Both the position numbers and the translations under genes were made by a program. A model generated the notes under the pieces. The model was given only the letters and a program-made list of their open reading frames with translations, did no database searches and was not told the DNA's origin. Positions 63,077-64,000 of a stretch of 64,000 bases of DNA are shown here, piece by piece (positions within the stretch are counted from its first letter, which is position 1; each line of letters opens with the position of its first letter). Source of the DNA: PWND01 sp964614525 (GTDB taxonomy: Bacteria > Bacteroidota > Bacteroidia > Bacteroidales > UBA7960); NCBI GenBank assembly GCA_964614525.1, contig CAZTPA010000004.1, positions 18,745-82,744 of the forward strand, written 5' to 3'.

Positions 63077-63799
63077 ATGCAAAAAAAACATAATCTTTTT
63101 GTTTTGAATAATATAGAAGAAAGAAACGCAACAGTAGAAAAAGGAAAGTTGGCTTTTTATAAGTCGCTTTTATATCCCCTGATATTTGTTTTTATTATAT
63201 GGACAATTAAGATTGTAGAAATCATATTTGGCATATCCTTCAGCACTTTAGGGGTTTTCCCTCAAACATTGGAGGGTTTGCGAGGGATTATTTTTTCACC
63301 TCTCATACACGGTGATTTATCTCATCTTATATCTAATAGTATTCCTATACTGGTGCTAGGTAGTATGCTTTATTATTTTTATAAACAGGTAGCATTCAAG
63401 GTGTTTTTTTTAGGATGGTTTATGATGGGTATATGGCTTTGGATTATTGGCAGGGATTCTTATCATATTGGTGCCAGCGGACTTATTTACTGCATGGCGT
63501 CTTTTCTTTTTGTCAGCGGAATAATAAGAAAGCACAAAAGATTAATGGCGGTATCATTAATTGTAATTTTTCTTTATGGAAGTATAATATGGGGTATATT
63601 TCCCCTGGCGGAAAAGATGAGTTGGGAAGGCCATTTATCTGGTTTGGCAGCCGGAATAGTTCTGGCGATTTTCTATAGAAAACAGGGACCGCAAAGAAAG
63701 CTTTATACCTGGGAAATAGAAGAGGAGGAGGAATATGGAGAAGAAAGCAATATGCAGCATAAGGAATTTGATGAACCCTGGCGCAACATAGATTATTAA
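63077..63799 (+). CDS. Rhomboid-family intramembrane serine protease (second copy)
   Basis: 240 residues. The N-terminal 25 residues are cytosolic and polar, then about six helices follow. IHGDLSHLISNSIPILVLGSM is the conserved HxxxHLxxN-type segment, the catalytic Ser is in YHIGASGLIYCMASF, and the His is in SWEGHLSGLAAGIVLA. The tail is acidic (EIEEEEEYGEE). It is only distantly similar to the other rhomboid 2.6 kb away, so the two are not a recent duplication. The gene is transcribed towards tRNA-Pro. Confidence 0.88.
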   Translation: MQKKHNLFVLNNIEERNATVEKGKLAFYKSLLYPLIFVFIIWTIKIVEIIFGISFSTLGVFPQTLEGLRGIIFSPLIHGDLSHLISNSIPILVLGSMLYYFYKQVAFKVFFLGWFMMGIWLWIIGRDSYHIGASGLIYCMASFLFVSGIIRKHKRLMAVSLIVIFLYGSIIWGIFPLAEKMSWEGHLSGLAAGIVLAIFYRKQGPQRKLYTWEIEEEEEYGEESNMQHKEFDEPWRNIDY

Positions 63800-63838
63800 T
63801 ATTTATAAAAAAGTATTTCCATATACTGAAAAAAGGTT

Positions 63839-63846
63839 TAATTTTG
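63839..63846 (+). promoter_or_regulatory. Candidate -7 element for tRNA-Pro
   Basis: TAATTTTG matches TAnnTTTG. A TTTC at 63816-63819 stands 19 bp upstream as an imperfect -33. The tRNA would start about 50 nt after the transcription start. Confidence 0.3.
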
Positions 63847-63903
63847 CAATTCAAAAATCAGAAATAGAAAAACAATACCAATAAAAATCTGATTATAATA
63901 AAT

Positions 63904-63977
63904 CGGGGTGTGGCGCAGTTGGCTAGCGTGCTTGCATGGGGTGCAAGAGGTCGGAAGTTCGAGTCTTCTCACCCCGA
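63904..63977 (+). tRNA. tRNA-Pro (anticodon GGG)
   Basis: A full cloverleaf folds. The acceptor stem is CGGGGTG (63904-63910) with CACCCCG (63970-63976), discriminator A at 63977. The D-arm is GCGC/GCGT. The anticodon stem CTTGC/GCAAG encloses loop ATGGGGT, giving anticodon GGG at 63938-63940. The T-arm is GGAAG/CTTCT around TTCGAGT. The genomic copy has no encoded CCA. It reads CCC and CCU proline codons. Confidence 0.96.
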
Positions 63978-64000
63978 CTTTTGAAAACCGCTTTTTCTTT

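Overview
The window is about 64 kb of AT-rich DNA from a member of the Bacteroidota, most likely a Bacteroidales- or Marinilabiliales-type anaerobe (order is inference). The signs are: promoter-like TTTG / TAnnTTTG pairs, the Bacteroidetes vegetative promoter form; starts without obvious Shine-Dalgarno sequences; typical families (DUF5686 outer-membrane protein, tandem DUF1599, UPF0365 flotillin, dockerin-bearing surface amidase); and a eukaryote-like GT3 glycogen synthase. No insertion sequence, prophage, CRISPR array or rRNA was seen. A run of exactly 100 N at 38312-38411 is an assembly gap.

Layout. 1-9 kb: end of an EamA transporter, a reverse operon folP-cdaA-cysQ (folate, c-di-AMP, pAp phosphatase), DUF1599 plus a lone oligopeptide-type permease, DUF5686 and a phytoene-desaturase-like flavoprotein. 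9-18 kb: tpiA, prmA, a 1585-residue exported protein of unknown function, plsY, NfeD, floA and a universal stress protein. 19-25 kb: a forward operon of a VWA-type membrane protein, an M48 protease, rarA and a class III aminotransferase. 25-29 kb: a secreted PGRP/amidase with dockerin, and a GNAT enzyme. 29-36 kb: three tandem membrane sensors. 36-42.5 kb: rpsA (broken by the gap), nnr, a class III cyclase and fabG. 42.5-52 kb: a storage-polysaccharide cluster (GH133 debranching enzyme, GT4, GH57, and a giant glycogen synthase-phosphorylase fusion). 52-59 kb: a TPR-SPOR protein and two more sensors of the same family. 59-64 kb: class IV aminotransferase, two rhomboids, HAD phosphatase, CtpA protease and tRNA-Pro(GGG).

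The content is mainly core metabolism and envelope housekeeping. The most unusual material is: (a) five paralogous Cache-HAMP-GAF sensors with a near-identical coiled coil (EEMRAQEEEMRQNMEEL) and no recognisable kinase, MCP, cyclase or phosphatase output; (b) the single-chain glycogen synthase/phosphorylase, with a 34-bp near-perfect palindrome about 100 bp upstream that looks like a LacI-type operator; (c) the 1585-residue orphan protein. Signalling genes are dense for 64 kb: c-di-AMP synthase, class III nucleotide cyclase and five sensors. Any link between them is inference.
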